In this document: one piece after another, positions 8,199-16,170 of the stretch | Numbering within the stretch: the stretch's first letter is position 1 | Layout of the letters: each line of letters begins with the position of its first letter | Assembly (NCBI GenBank): GCA_041486115.1 | Contig: JBGPKT010000015.1 | Span: 1 to 31,272, forward strand | DNA length: 31,272 nucleotides | Reading direction: 5' to 3' | Source of the DNA: JACQBY01 sp041486115 | Lineage (GTDB): Bacteria > Nitrospirota > Nitrospiria > JACQBW01 | Program-made: the position numbers and the translations under genes | The notes under the pieces: model-generated | The model's input: the letters and a program-made list of their open reading frames with translations, nothing else | What the model was told of the DNA's origin: nothing | Databases searched by the model: none

Positions 8199-9215
8199 TC
8201 AAAAATTTCGGGCAATGACATAGTCTGCCATGATCAATAATCCGTCTTTATGAGGGGAAGAGGGAAGAAAAGAGAGTTCCTGTTTGGCTTTCTGACTGAA
8301 GATTTCGGCCTGATCGAGCGCATACTGGATGGAGCCATAACCTCCCAGAAGCTCTTGAATCAGCTCGAGATCTTTTTCAGGGAGGTCCGACTGGTTAAAC
8401 ATCTCTTCAATTTTACTTTTTTCTTTCGGAGTGCATTTTGACATTAAATGGAGAATGGGGAGCGTGATTTTGCCTTCTCTGAAGTCCTGTCCGAGCGTCT
8501 TACCCAGAAGATCCTTTTCGGCGGTATAGTCGAGGGTATCATCGGCCATTTGATAGGCCACCCCCAGATTCAAGCCGAAGCGGGAAAGGGACTCAACCTC
8601 CCCTTCCGCGGCTCCGCCGATGACGCCTCCGAGCCGGCAGGCTAGAGAAATCAAAGAAGCGGTTTTAAATTCAATGATATTTAAATAATCCTTTTCAGTC
8701 ATCGAAAAGTTCCTGGTGTAAATGAGCTGGAGAATCTCCCCTTCGCTTAAGGCCTGACAGGTTTTTGACAGGAGAAGATTCACCTCGTTCTGCTTCAATC
8801 GAACCGCTTCAATAAAGGCCCTTGAAAAGAGGTAATCGCCCACGAGGATGCTGGCCTGGTTCCCCCAGACCATCCGGGCCGCCTTTTTTCCCCGCCTGAG
8901 GCTCGCTTCGTCGACCACATCGTCGTGAAGGAGCGTGGCAGTATGAATAAACTCCATGACGCTTGCAAGAATAATATGATCGGTCCCCCGATAATTGAAT
9001 AAACGGGAAGTCATAATCAACAGAAGGGGTCGGAGTCTTTTCCCGCCGCTTTTTAAGATATAATAAAAAACGTCGTTGATCAAACCGATTTGGGAAGACA
9101 GCGCCTCCTTAATCTGATTCTCAACAGAGAGTATATCTTCTTGATAAATCAGAAGAACTTCTTCCATTGTGGCAGGAGAAGGGGCGGTTTGAATGGGTTT
9201 ATTTTTGGTGGCCAT
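8199..9215 (-). CDS. Polyprenyl diphosphate synthase (trans, long-chain; IspB-like)
   Basis: The enzyme condenses isopentenyl diphosphate onto an allylic diphosphate to make the isoprenoid chain of quinones. Both aspartate-rich motifs are present: LLHDDVVDEASLRRG (Asp98-Asp99) and MADDTLDYTAEKD (Asp225-Asp226). GGKRLRP near residue 57 is the usual IPP-binding block. With the ATG at 9215 the protein has 338 residues, normal for octaprenyl-type synthases. The frame can also open at TTG 9269, overlapping the rluB stop by 4 nt and adding 18 residues not typical of the family. I chose 9215 because a good promoter (9229-9257) lies between the two starts. Chain length cannot be read from sequence with confidence. 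Confidence 0.92.
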   Translation of the reverse strand: MATKNKPIQTAPSPATMEEVLLIYQEDILSVENQIKEALSSQIGLINDVFYYILKSGGKRLRPLLLIMTSRLFNYRGTDHIILASVMEFIHTATLLHDDVVDEASLRRGKKAARMVWGNQASILVGDYLFSRAFIEAVRLKQNEVNLLLSKTCQALSEGEILQLIYTRNFSMTEKDYLNIIEFKTASLISLACRLGGVIGGAAEGEVESLSRFGLNLGVAYQMADDTLDYTAEKDLLGKTLGQDFREGKITLPILHLMSKCTPKEKSKIEEMFNQSDLPEKDLELIQELLGGYGSIQYALDQAEIFSQKAKQELSFLPSSPHKDGLLIMADYVIARNF

Positions 9216-9228
9216 AGGGTTGAAACCG

Positions 9229-9257
9229 AGTCTAGGATAGTGATTGTTCTTTGTCAA
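9229..9257 (-). promoter_or_regulatory. Putative promoter of the polyprenyl synthase gene
   Basis: Read on the minus strand, TTGACA (9257-9252) and TAGACT (9234-9229) are separated by 17 nt. The predicted transcription start near 9222 leaves only about 7 nt before ATG 9215, and no Shine-Dalgarno fits in that leader. The -35 is perfect and the -10 matches 4/6. Confidence 0.45.
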
Positions 9258-9265
9258 GGGGATAA

Positions 9266-10015
9266 TCAACCCGCCGGCTTCTTGATTTTCAGGTGGCCCG
9301 ATACGTCATCAGGCCGAATGATTTTTATTTCGCCGGGGGTTAAAAGTCCAAGAGAAAGGTTGCCTATTTTAATCCGTACCAGGTTTTCTACCCTGTAGTT
9401 CAAGTAGTCAAACATTCTTCTGATTTGCCGGTTTTTTCCTTCGATCAGGGTCAGCTCGACCCAGCACGATTTTTCCCCTTCCCTGATTTTTTCTGCTTTT
9501 ACCGGAAGATAAGAGAGATTCGAAGAAATTTTCAACCCATTTCGGATTTTTTCTAAGGTCTCCTCGTCTATTTTTTTGTTGAGTTTGGCATGATAGGTTT
9601 TTGGAATTTTATGATCCGGAGAAGCCATCTGATTTCCCCACTCCGTATCGTTGGTCAGCAACAAAAGGCCCGAGGTCTCTTTGTCCAGTCGTCCGACGGG
9701 AAAAACCCAGGGGAGGTCGGCGCTTAAAAGGTCATAGATGGTTTTTCTCCCCTTTTCGTCGCTCCGGGTAGTCACGACCCCTTTGGGCTTATGGAGGATA
9801 AGATAGACTTTTTGAGACCTTGTTTTGACAGGTTCGTCGTTGACGAAAAGGTTTTGAACCGGGAGTTCAACTTTAAACTCCGGATCTAAAATCATTCTGT
9901 TGCCGATTTTAACCTTTTGCGAAAGGATCAGATCGGACGCGACTGTCCGGGAAGCGATCCCCATTTTCGAAAGAACCCTCGAGAGACTAATTTTTTTTGT
10001 TTTTTTGTACACCAT
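9266..10015 (-). CDS. rluB: Pseudouridine synthase of the RsuA/RluB/RluE family
   Basis: This 249-residue RNA-modifying enzyme has an N-terminal S4 RNA-binding domain (about residues 9-55, SLSRVLSKMGIASRTVASDL). The catalytic domain contains LHKPKGVVTT and GRLDKETSGLLLLTND, where Asp111 is the catalytic aspartate. GKNRQIRRMFDYL is the conserved C-terminal block. The family modifies one uridine in 23S (RluB) or 16S (RsuA) rRNA. RluB is the better guess for a protein of this type, but the target is not proven by sequence. It is the first gene of the minus-strand run; the 142-nt gap to the divergent glycosyltransferase gene is very AT-rich. Confidence 0.9.
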   Translation of the reverse strand: MVYKKTKKISLSRVLSKMGIASRTVASDLILSQKVKIGNRMILDPEFKVELPVQNLFVNDEPVKTRSQKVYLILHKPKGVVTTRSDEKGRKTIYDLLSADLPWVFPVGRLDKETSGLLLLTNDTEWGNQMASPDHKIPKTYHAKLNKKIDEETLEKIRNGLKISSNLSYLPVKAEKIREGEKSCWVELTLIEGKNRQIRRMFDYLNYRVENLVRIKIGNLSLGLLTPGEIKIIRPDDVSGHLKIKKPAG

Positions 10016-10175
10016 TTTAAAAGATTATCATATATAATCATCAAAACTTTTCAGACATAAAGTTCCTTCTCATTTTTCCCTCTTTTACAGATTCTTAATT
10101 ATCGTCTATATTTAACTGAGAAGCAAAAACAATGAGTAATATGGGACTGAAAAGTAATTGAATTTGGTGACTGTC

Positions 10176-11528
10176 ATGAAGAATCCTACGATTATATCTT
10201 TAAAACATTTTTCATTCATTTTAATTCCTCAAATTATATTACTTGTTTGTATACAATATTCTTTCGCAAATACATTTCAAGAAAGATTATTAACTCCGTT
10301 TGGGCAATTACCTTCGGTTATCGAACAATCGACTCCTCAAGGAATGACCCACCCTGATCTCTTTAAAATTTTTATTTTGTTGGTCGTTTTTATTGCGATT
10401 GATGGTATTAAAGTTTTTATTGAAATCTATCATCGTGCAGTTAATAGAACCTTTTCCTCCAATCCGAAAGAAGTTACAGCCCTTATTCCTTGTCATAATG
10501 GGGCAGAAGTCCTTCAGGAAACCATTAAGGAATTACTCAGAATTCTTCCAAAGGAACGGATTATCGTCATAGATGATGCCAGCACGGATAATACTTCTGA
10601 AGTGGCCAATAATACGGGAGTTCAAGTATTTCGATTTGATAAAAACAAAGGAAAAGTGTCAGCGATTAATTTTGGTATTTACCGGGTTAAAACAAAATAC
10701 ACTTTGTTGCTGGATGATGACACTCGAGTTGGGCATCTTCGTCTTCCCACCTCTCTTCTGGACGAAGGATACTCGGCTGTCGCGTTTAATCTATTACCTT
10801 CTCGCAGAACGACCGGTCGTGACGGTATTAACGGGACAAATTTTATAAGCTGTCTGCAAAGATATGAGTACGGAAAATCCATGGAGATTGGAAAAAGATT
10901 TCAAGATGCTACTTTAAGTGTGAGTTGTATTTCAGGCGCTGCTGGCTTATTTCTTACTGAAAGATTGAATGCCTTCCACCATCTCCACTCAACGGTGTTT
11001 CAGGGAGAAGATTTGGAAAGAACCCTGCTGGAATTGTTAAAAAATGGGAAGGTCGCGTTTGTCAATGAATCCGTATGGACAATTGCGCCTGATAACTGGA
11101 AAGACTTAACAAAACAGAGATTGATGAATTGGCAGCCAGGGATGTACAGAAACGTCGGAAAATTTTTCAAGGTCATTTTTAAAAAACATTTATCGGCGCG
11201 ATTGAAGTTTGAAATGGTTTATAACATATATTCGACTTTCAGCGATCCTTTGAAAGTTTATTCTGTCTTCAGTTTGATTATTTATGGACAATGGATTTAT
11301 CTCTTATCTGTCTATATTATTTATTTGGGGCTGGAGATTTATCCGTTTATAACCGTAGAAAAAAAGCTTCCAACAATGAAATATTATTTTCCTGCCCTGA
11401 TTGCGTACCCAATATATGGAATCTATAATACCTCTGTGAGATTTTTGTCATTATTTGTATGGATATGGAAACGCTATATTACAAAAACTATGAGGCCAAA
11501 AGGACAGCTCGAGGATAGGTCCAAATGA
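10176..11528 (+). CDS. Membrane-bound family 2 glycosyltransferase
   Basis: The protein is about 450 residues. It has an N-terminal membrane segment, a second at about residues 65-84, a GT-A domain and about 3-4 C-terminal membrane segments. This is the architecture of processive polysaccharide synthases (PgaC, hyaluronan or cellulose synthase). Visible catalytic residues, numbered from the upstream TTG 10158, are Asp139-Asp140 in VIDDASTDN, the triple Asp186-188 in LLLDDDTR, and GED at 283-285. The motif expected to be QxxRW reads KQRLMNWQPG (320-325), keeping Trp but losing the Arg. ATG 10176 has GGTGA 5 nt upstream, so I chose it over TTG 10158 or GTG 10167. The stop overlaps the next ATG by 4 nt. 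Codon use is visibly AT-richer than in rluB. The product sugar is unknown. Confidence 0.85.
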   Translation: MKNPTIISLKHFSFILIPQIILLVCIQYSFANTFQERLLTPFGQLPSVIEQSTPQGMTHPDLFKIFILLVVFIAIDGIKVFIEIYHRAVNRTFSSNPKEVTALIPCHNGAEVLQETIKELLRILPKERIIVIDDASTDNTSEVANNTGVQVFRFDKNKGKVSAINFGIYRVKTKYTLLLDDDTRVGHLRLPTSLLDEGYSAVAFNLLPSRRTTGRDGINGTNFISCLQRYEYGKSMEIGKRFQDATLSVSCISGAAGLFLTERLNAFHHLHSTVFQGEDLERTLLELLKNGKVAFVNESVWTIAPDNWKDLTKQRLMNWQPGMYRNVGKFFKVIFKKHLSARLKFEMVYNIYSTFSDPLKVYSVFSLIIYGQWIYLLSVYIIYLGLEIYPFITVEKKLPTMKYYFPALIAYPIYGIYNTSVRFLSLFVWIWKRYITKTMRPKGQLEDRSK

Positions 11529-12229
11529 AAAAGTCTTTCTTTTGTTCTATTATTTTCCTGGGTAGTATTTGTCTGCCTGCTATAGGATTTGGATTCGAGG
11601 GAGTGACTCTTCTCAATGATCATATCCTTGACGTAAATAACGGTGGAGATAATAGCAGTTACGACGATAAATCAGTTCGAGTTGATTATCGTCAAATATA
11701 TTTGACCGGTTATTTAGGAAATTTCAGAACGGGATGGGAGGGGGGAGGTTACTTTCAAGACACTCGAAAGTCCACTTATTCAGGTTATAGTCGATTTAGA
11801 GATGTGGATCAGACTTTTCAAATTGAGACAGACCAGGTTTTGAACCACGGTTTTGTCGGAAAGCTGGAGTTTAGGTATATTGATCTTTTATCACCCGAAA
11901 CACCGACAGATCCTTCCAATCTCTATGTATATGGAGTCGGCATGGATAAGTACTATGGTGATTATAACTACCTATCCGTAGAATATCTAAACGATCCGAG
12001 GGACTCCAGCCGATTTTCTGTCATTGTCAGTAATACTTTAGCTGTTAAAAGCAGCTCGTTCCGTTTGGGAATTGTTCCAAGAAGTGACGGAACGATTGGC
12101 TATTTTGGTTTTGCCAAATACCATTGGATTCTTCTCGGCTATGCTTTTACGAAGGAAATTGATTTTTCAACATTAGACCGGCGAGTAATGACATTTGGCG
12201 TTCAGATGCCATTGGATTTAATTTGGTGA
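11525..12229 (+). CDS. Putative outer-membrane beta-barrel protein
   Basis: I do not recognise a named family. The 234-residue protein has a signal peptide at about residues 1-22 (MKKSFFCSIIFLGSICLPAIGFG) and then alternating polar/aromatic strands such as VRVDYRQIYLTGYLG. It ends in MPLDLIW, and a terminal aromatic residue is the usual outer-membrane barrel signal. The size suits a barrel of about 8-12 strands. The ATG overlaps the glycosyltransferase stop (ATGA), so translation is coupled and a shared pathway is likely. By analogy with AlgE, PgaA or BcsC it could be the exit pore or anchor for the polymer, but that is inference from position. Confidence 0.72.
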   Translation: MKKSFFCSIIFLGSICLPAIGFGFEGVTLLNDHILDVNNGGDNSSYDDKSVRVDYRQIYLTGYLGNFRTGWEGGGYFQDTRKSTYSGYSRFRDVDQTFQIETDQVLNHGFVGKLEFRYIDLLSPETPTDPSNLYVYGVGMDKYYGDYNYLSVEYLNDPRDSSRFSVIVSNTLAVKSSSFRLGIVPRSDGTIGYFGFAKYHWILLGYAFTKEIDFSTLDRRVMTFGVQMPLDLIW

Positions 12230-12411
12230 CAAAACCAGGCTCTTCTTAAGATAATCGTTGCCTCGTTAAAATAGATACTTACTGATCTTTTCGGCAATCT
12301 TTTCACATCCTGTCCGGGGTTACTCCTGAATTCTTAATAATAAAGAACCCACGCTCTGACACTCTCCAATTTATGAAGGATGGCGCCGGACACAAGAATT
12401 CTTAAATCTGA

Positions 12412-12417
12412 TACAAT
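12412..12417 (+). promoter_or_regulatory. -10 box placing transcription start at the ATG
   Basis: TACAAT (5/6 match) lies 6 nt before ATG 12424, so transcription should begin at or next to the start codon. There is no Shine-Dalgarno. A partial -35 (CGGACA, 12387-12392) has an overlong 19-nt spacer. The rest of the 194-nt gap after the barrel gene shows nothing clear. Confidence 0.4.
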
Positions 12418-12423
12418 TTAAAA

Positions 12424-14769
12424 ATGCCAAGTGTGGAATTTCTCCTGCCAATAGGGTTAATTATATTAACTTTTCTTTTAACCAGACGGGAATACCCCTT
12501 TCCAAAATCCAGGTGGGTGGTTATTGCCCTGACTCTTTTTACCGGAATACGCTATCTTTACTGGCGTAAAGTCTACACAATTAATAGGGTGGATAATATC
12601 AGTCAGGCGATTAGTTGGCTTGTATATTCCGCTGAGATCTTCGGTTTTATTTCATTAATGTTGTTTCTTGTTAAGATCGTTCAAATGGGGGTCCACCACG
12701 CTTCCTCTCCAAAAGAGGATCGCCTTCCTCGGATAGATTTTTTTGTGACTGTTTTAAATGAACCTATGGATATATTATATAAATCATTGGTCGGTTGCAC
12801 TTCCCTCGACTATCCCCCACATCTCCTTAGGGTCTATGTTTTAGATGACGGATATCGTTCCTGTGTAAGAGTGTTGGCGGAGCGGTTAGGGTGTCTATAC
12901 TTGACACGTCCGAACCATAAAGATGGCAAAACAGGAAATCTCAATTACGGTTTAGCCCACTCATCTGCGGAGTTTGTAGCGGTACTGGATTGTGATCATA
13001 TCCCTGTTCGGTCATTTCTAAAAGATACGATTGGTTTCTTTAAAGATGTAAAGGTTGCATATGTCCAAACACCGCACAATTTTTTTTATAACGATACTTC
13101 TCAATGTAATTCCCTGCTTGAAAGAGAAATATTAAATGAAAGGCTCCTTTTTTTCTATGTTACCCAGCCAGCGAAAGACCGATTTAACGCGAGTTTATTT
13201 ACCGGAAATGGAGCCGTTTTCCGGCGATCTTCTCTGCAGGAGATCGGAGGATTTCAAACCAAAACCGCAGATGGAGATCTTCAGACCAGTTTAGTGCTTC
13301 ATTCAAAAGGATATAAATCAGTCTACCTTAATAAAATTCTAATTGTTCGGTTTGCCCCTGAAACTTATAGGAGTTATTTTAAACAGACTGAAAGCTCAAT
13401 CCGTGGAGGAGCGCAAATTCTATTACTTGATAATCCACTTTGGAAACGGGGATTATCAATCATGCAGAGAGTTAGTTACCTCGAGTCGATGACTCACTTT
13501 TTGCATTATTGGGCCCGATTGATTTATTTGATCGCTCCCCTCTCCTACTTACTGATGAATCGCGCTCCGCTAAATGCAACTCTTCCTGACTTTCTTAATT
13601 ACTTTATTCCGTACTATATTATCAGTCAGATGGTCTTTAGCAAGATGAGTATGGGGCATCGTACTTTATTCTGGTCTGATGTGCATGAAACCTTGATGTG
13701 TTTCTTTATCAGTTTGACCGTGTTTACGGCATTTGTTGTTCCCAAGAAAAACAAATACCTGACGCCTCTGAAAGGAATTCAGTCTACAAAATCTCAATTA
13801 GAATGGCCTGTTATAGTTCCGCACATCCTATTGGCATCGTTGATTGTGACGGGCTTTGCCGTAGGAGGATATAGGGGTTCTCAAGGGGATATCAATCACG
13901 ATGCCGCACTATTAAGCAGTTTTTGGAACCTTTACAATCTGATGATTGTGATGGGAGCAATCGTCTTAGCTAGAGAGCGGATTCAAAACCGTTTTTCCCC
14001 GCGGATTTTCAGGTCACTTAAATGCAAGATTAGTTTCAGAAATCAGTCCATTTCCGGGACAACCTCCGATTTAAGTGAAACCGGATTATCGTTAATTTCA
14101 AAGGATCCTCCGCCACTTTTCTTTCCTACGGAAGATAAGATTAAGATCTTTCATGCCTCACCGAATACGCATAGTCCTGCTTTTCGATTATCTCTTCCTC
14201 CGGATGTAAAAGTTCAATTAATCGGAGAGCTGGGAGAGAGTACCGAATTAAAAGGAGAGGTCGTTCGTTATGACTTGCTCCCTTTCGGAAAAATCAGTAT
14301 TGGAATCCGCTTTCTGCAAATTAAAGAGGGACAACGTCAATGTTTGATCCGTCAAATTTATTGTGTTCCTGAATTCTGGGAAGAAGTTCGTCAAAAATCA
14401 GCAAAAATATCTAAATACCGTCGTTTAGCGACCTCCTTTTCATTCCAGATCTTTTTCAAAGAGAAGATTGCCCGAAGGTTATCACCGAGATTTCCCAGAC
14501 GATTTAAATGCGAACTCAGAGTTGGGGAAAGAATGTTTAAAGGAGAAACCGAGGATATTAGTTACAGGGGAGCTTCTCTTCGGTTAGCCTCCAAAGAAGC
14601 AGTGACAAAAAATGTAGAATTGTTCATCTATAATAGATCTTTAATATTCCGAACTCAGGGAGAAATTGTTCACTGCTCCAAAGTTAGAGGAAAGGGATTG
14701 ATCTACGGCATTCGATTTTTAACCAGACAGGATCCTGAACTGGCCCTTTTTTTATCCAAAAAATTCTGA
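12424..14769 (+). CDS. Cellulose-synthase-like (BcsA-type) glycosyltransferase with two C-terminal PilZ domains
   Basis: This 781-residue inner-membrane protein has N-terminal membrane segments (about residues 5-90), a GT-A domain (about 100-335), further membrane segments (about 350-515), and a cytosolic tail. The BcsA-type residues are VLDDGYRS (Asp141-142), DCDHIP (Asp189, Asp191) and VQTPHNFFYN. The TED motif reads DGD (283-285), keeping the catalytic-base Asp. The QxxRW site reads QTESS (321-325), losing both Arg and Trp. The tail holds two PilZ-like domains. The first (about 520-640) has SPRIFRSLKC and DLSETG; the second (about 685-780) has SPRFPRRFKC and DISYRG. The second keeps R-x3-R; in the first the second Arg is Ser. 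PilZ domains bind cyclic-di-GMP and open the BcsA gate. No bcsB, bcsC or bcsZ is present, so the polymer may not be cellulose. Confidence 0.88.
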   Translation: MPSVEFLLPIGLIILTFLLTRREYPFPKSRWVVIALTLFTGIRYLYWRKVYTINRVDNISQAISWLVYSAEIFGFISLMLFLVKIVQMGVHHASSPKEDRLPRIDFFVTVLNEPMDILYKSLVGCTSLDYPPHLLRVYVLDDGYRSCVRVLAERLGCLYLTRPNHKDGKTGNLNYGLAHSSAEFVAVLDCDHIPVRSFLKDTIGFFKDVKVAYVQTPHNFFYNDTSQCNSLLEREILNERLLFFYVTQPAKDRFNASLFTGNGAVFRRSSLQEIGGFQTKTADGDLQTSLVLHSKGYKSVYLNKILIVRFAPETYRSYFKQTESSIRGGAQILLLDNPLWKRGLSIMQRVSYLESMTHFLHYWARLIYLIAPLSYLLMNRAPLNATLPDFLNYFIPYYIISQMVFSKMSMGHRTLFWSDVHETLMCFFISLTVFTAFVVPKKNKYLTPLKGIQSTKSQLEWPVIVPHILLASLIVTGFAVGGYRGSQGDINHDAALLSSFWNLYNLMIVMGAIVLARERIQNRFSPRIFRSLKCKISFRNQSISGTTSDLSETGLSLISKDPPPLFFPTEDKIKIFHASPNTHSPAFRLSLPPDVKVQLIGELGESTELKGEVVRYDLLPFGKISIGIRFLQIKEGQRQCLIRQIYCVPEFWEEVRQKSAKISKYRRLATSFSFQIFFKEKIARRLSPRFPRRFKCELRVGERMFKGETEDISYRGASLRLASKEAVTKNVELFIYNRSLIFRTQGEIVHCSKVRGKGLIYGIRFLTRQDPELALFLSKKF

Positions 14770-14833
14770 AATAATTCCAAAATGCGAGAAGGATTAGATT
14801 TTTTTCTAATAAGATTTGTTGGCTAAATATTTA

Positions 14834-14861
14834 TTACAATTGACAAATTAACTCCTATAAT
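14834..14861 (+). promoter_or_regulatory. Putative promoter upstream of tRNA-Leu
   Basis: A perfect TATAAT (14856-14861) is followed by GG. The best -35 at the right distance is only TTACAA (14834-14839, 16-nt spacer). A perfect TTGACA is at 14840-14845, but 10 nt is too close. Transcription from about 14868 would run about 115 nt before the tRNA. Confidence 0.4.
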
Positions 14862-14915
14862 GGTAAAAAAATCTCTTACTCCAATTAGATTCATCCTGGG
14901 GTGGTCATCTTGCTA

Positions 14916-14935
14916 GCGGGGCGAAGTGAGTCCGC
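14916..14935 (+). other. Small hairpin between promoter and tRNA-Leu
   Basis: GCGGGG-C pairs with G-TCCGC around a GAAGTGA loop. The flanking CTT..AGC (from about 14909) can pair with GCTAAG (14942-14947), making a bulged longer stem that ends at GTTTTT. It may be leader structure of the tRNA precursor or a separate small RNA. I match it to no known RNA family. The rest of 14770-14983 holds nothing else I can support. Confidence 0.3.
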
Positions 14936-14983
14936 AACGGAGCTAAGGTTTTTAGGTTTATTCTTTCAGTTTAGTCAAAAAAT

Positions 14984-15065
14984 GCCGGAGTGGTGGAACT
15001 GGTAGACACGCACGTTTGAGGGGCGTGTGGGGCAACCCGTGGGGGTTCAAATCCCCCCTTCGGCA
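14984..15065 (+). tRNA. tRNA-Leu (anticodon GAG)
   Basis: The acceptor stem is GCCGGAG (14984-14990) with CTTCGGC, including one G-U pair, and A as discriminator at 15065. The anticodon stem is CACGT/GCGTG around the loop TTGAGGG, giving anticodon GAG. A long class II variable arm (GGG-CAA-CCC) and the T arm GGGGG-TTCAAAT-CCCCC complete the cloverleaf. CCA is not encoded; TCC follows. Confidence 0.95.
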
Positions 15066-15342
15066 TCCTTATCTTCCTAATAAAATCAAATAGTTATCTT
15101 ATCTAAACCTCCTAAAAAGTTGTGCCCCAGGTTGAACTTTCCTAACTCTTTTTAATTCCATCCTGAATGTTTTATTCTGAGCTAGGTATTTCCAAAAACT
15201 CCGTCGGGAAGAGGGATTCAGAGCTCCAAGGCTTTTAGAACCGTTCTTCCTGGTAATCAAGCATTGATCCAAAATCAAAAACTATGTAGAGTTCAAACGT
15301 AATCCTAACTTTTAATTACCCCAAAAATCTATACTGTTACAC
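15066..15342 (+). other. 277-nt intergenic stretch with a -10 box at its end
   Basis: No coding frame, terminator or repeat is apparent. The only signal is TATACT (15330-15335, 5/6 match) 7 nt before ATG 15343, with no Shine-Dalgarno and no good -35. As at 12424 and 22341, this would give an mRNA beginning at the start codon. Confidence 0.4.
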
Positions 15343-16170
15343 ATGAAGAGTTACAGATTCAATTTCAAGATTGTCGTATTGGTGGGTTTGGCAACAATCA
15401 CGGGTTTCCTGGAACTCTCCATTGCCTCGGGCTATGAAGAGGGAAAAACTGGAGAGGCAGTTGTTGAAGGAAAAATTACCTACAAGGGGACACCACCGGT
15501 CCGTGAAGTTTTTGATTTAGCGAGATTCGCTAATAAAAAGTATTGTTCACAAGTTGACAGCGATGGGAAGGGACATCGTATCATCAGAGAGGTGACGGTC
15601 AACAATGGTAATCTTCAGGATGTTGTTGTTTATATACAAGACATCATCAGGGGAAAGCGGTTTCCGTTCAATGGAACTGATGTGAAGATTGATCACTGTC
15701 GATTTTTGGTACAGGGCGGGCCTTCAACTCTTGTTGGGGTGGTGGTAAATGGTGGAGAAATTCGGGTTTTGAACGATGATGCTGACTTGGATGATCCCAA
15801 GTCTCTTACTGGAGTTCTTCACAATCCTCATGGCTTGGAGTTTAGGCAGAATGGAACGAACTTCAACATGATTCGTAGTTGGCCGCTACCTGAGAAATGG
15901 AACATGGTTAGAAAACAGGTCAAATTTAAAGAACCGGGAAATGTCCTGTTATTGTATTGCCAGAACCACAGTTACGAACAGGCTTGGTTCTATCCTGTCG
16001 AAAATCCCTACTATGCGATCGCAGGGCCTTCTGGCAGTTATACGATCGAACAAGTTCCTCCTGGAAAATACAAACTTATAGCTTGGCATCCTGTTCTTGG
16101 TATCCAGGAAAGGGAGCTCGAAGTGGGGTCCACCGGAAAAGTAGTTGCAAATTTTGAATTTTCAAAGTGA
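15343..16170 (+). CDS. Exported protein with cupredoxin-like core and carboxypeptidase-regulatory-like C-terminal domain
   Basis: This 275-residue protein has a signal sequence at about residues 1-29 (hydrophobic FKIVVLVGLATITGFLEL) and is probably periplasmic. An N-terminal beta domain begins VVEGKITYKG. A middle part carries NPHG and later YCQNHSYEQAWFYPVENPYY. The C-terminal block, GSYTIEQVPPGKYKLIAWHP, is the carboxypeptidase regulatory-like fold. The combination resembles methylamine-utilisation or plastocyanin-like proteins of environmental bacteria, where Cys and His in the C-x-N-H segment may bind copper. Metal binding is inference. It has no obvious partner nearby. Confidence 0.7.
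   Translation: MKSYRFNFKIVVLVGLATITGFLELSIASGYEEGKTGEAVVEGKITYKGTPPVREVFDLARFANKKYCSQVDSDGKGHRIIREVTVNNGNLQDVVVYIQDIIRGKRFPFNGTDVKIDHCRFLVQGGPSTLVGVVVNGGEIRVLNDDADLDDPKSLTGVLHNPHGLEFRQNGTNFNMIRSWPLPEKWNMVRKQVKFKEPGNVLLLYCQNHSYEQAWFYPVENPYYAIAGPSGSYTIEQVPPGKYKLIAWHPVLGIQERELEVGSTGKVVANFEFSK

Noticed and set aside
12311..12392. TGTCCGG / CCGGACA inverted repeat and a repeated GAATTCTTAA before the BcsA-like gene
   Set aside because: Arms of 7 nt separated by 68 nt, with no further symmetry, are not convincing as an operator or element end.
14840..14861. TTGACA and TATAAT upstream of tRNA-Leu as one promoter
   Set aside because: The spacer is only 10 nt. The TATAAT may be used with a weaker -35 (14834-14839).
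14984..15065. tRNA-Leu as the attachment site of an integrated island
   Set aside because: I found no second copy of the tRNA 3' end in the window and no intact integrase next to it.
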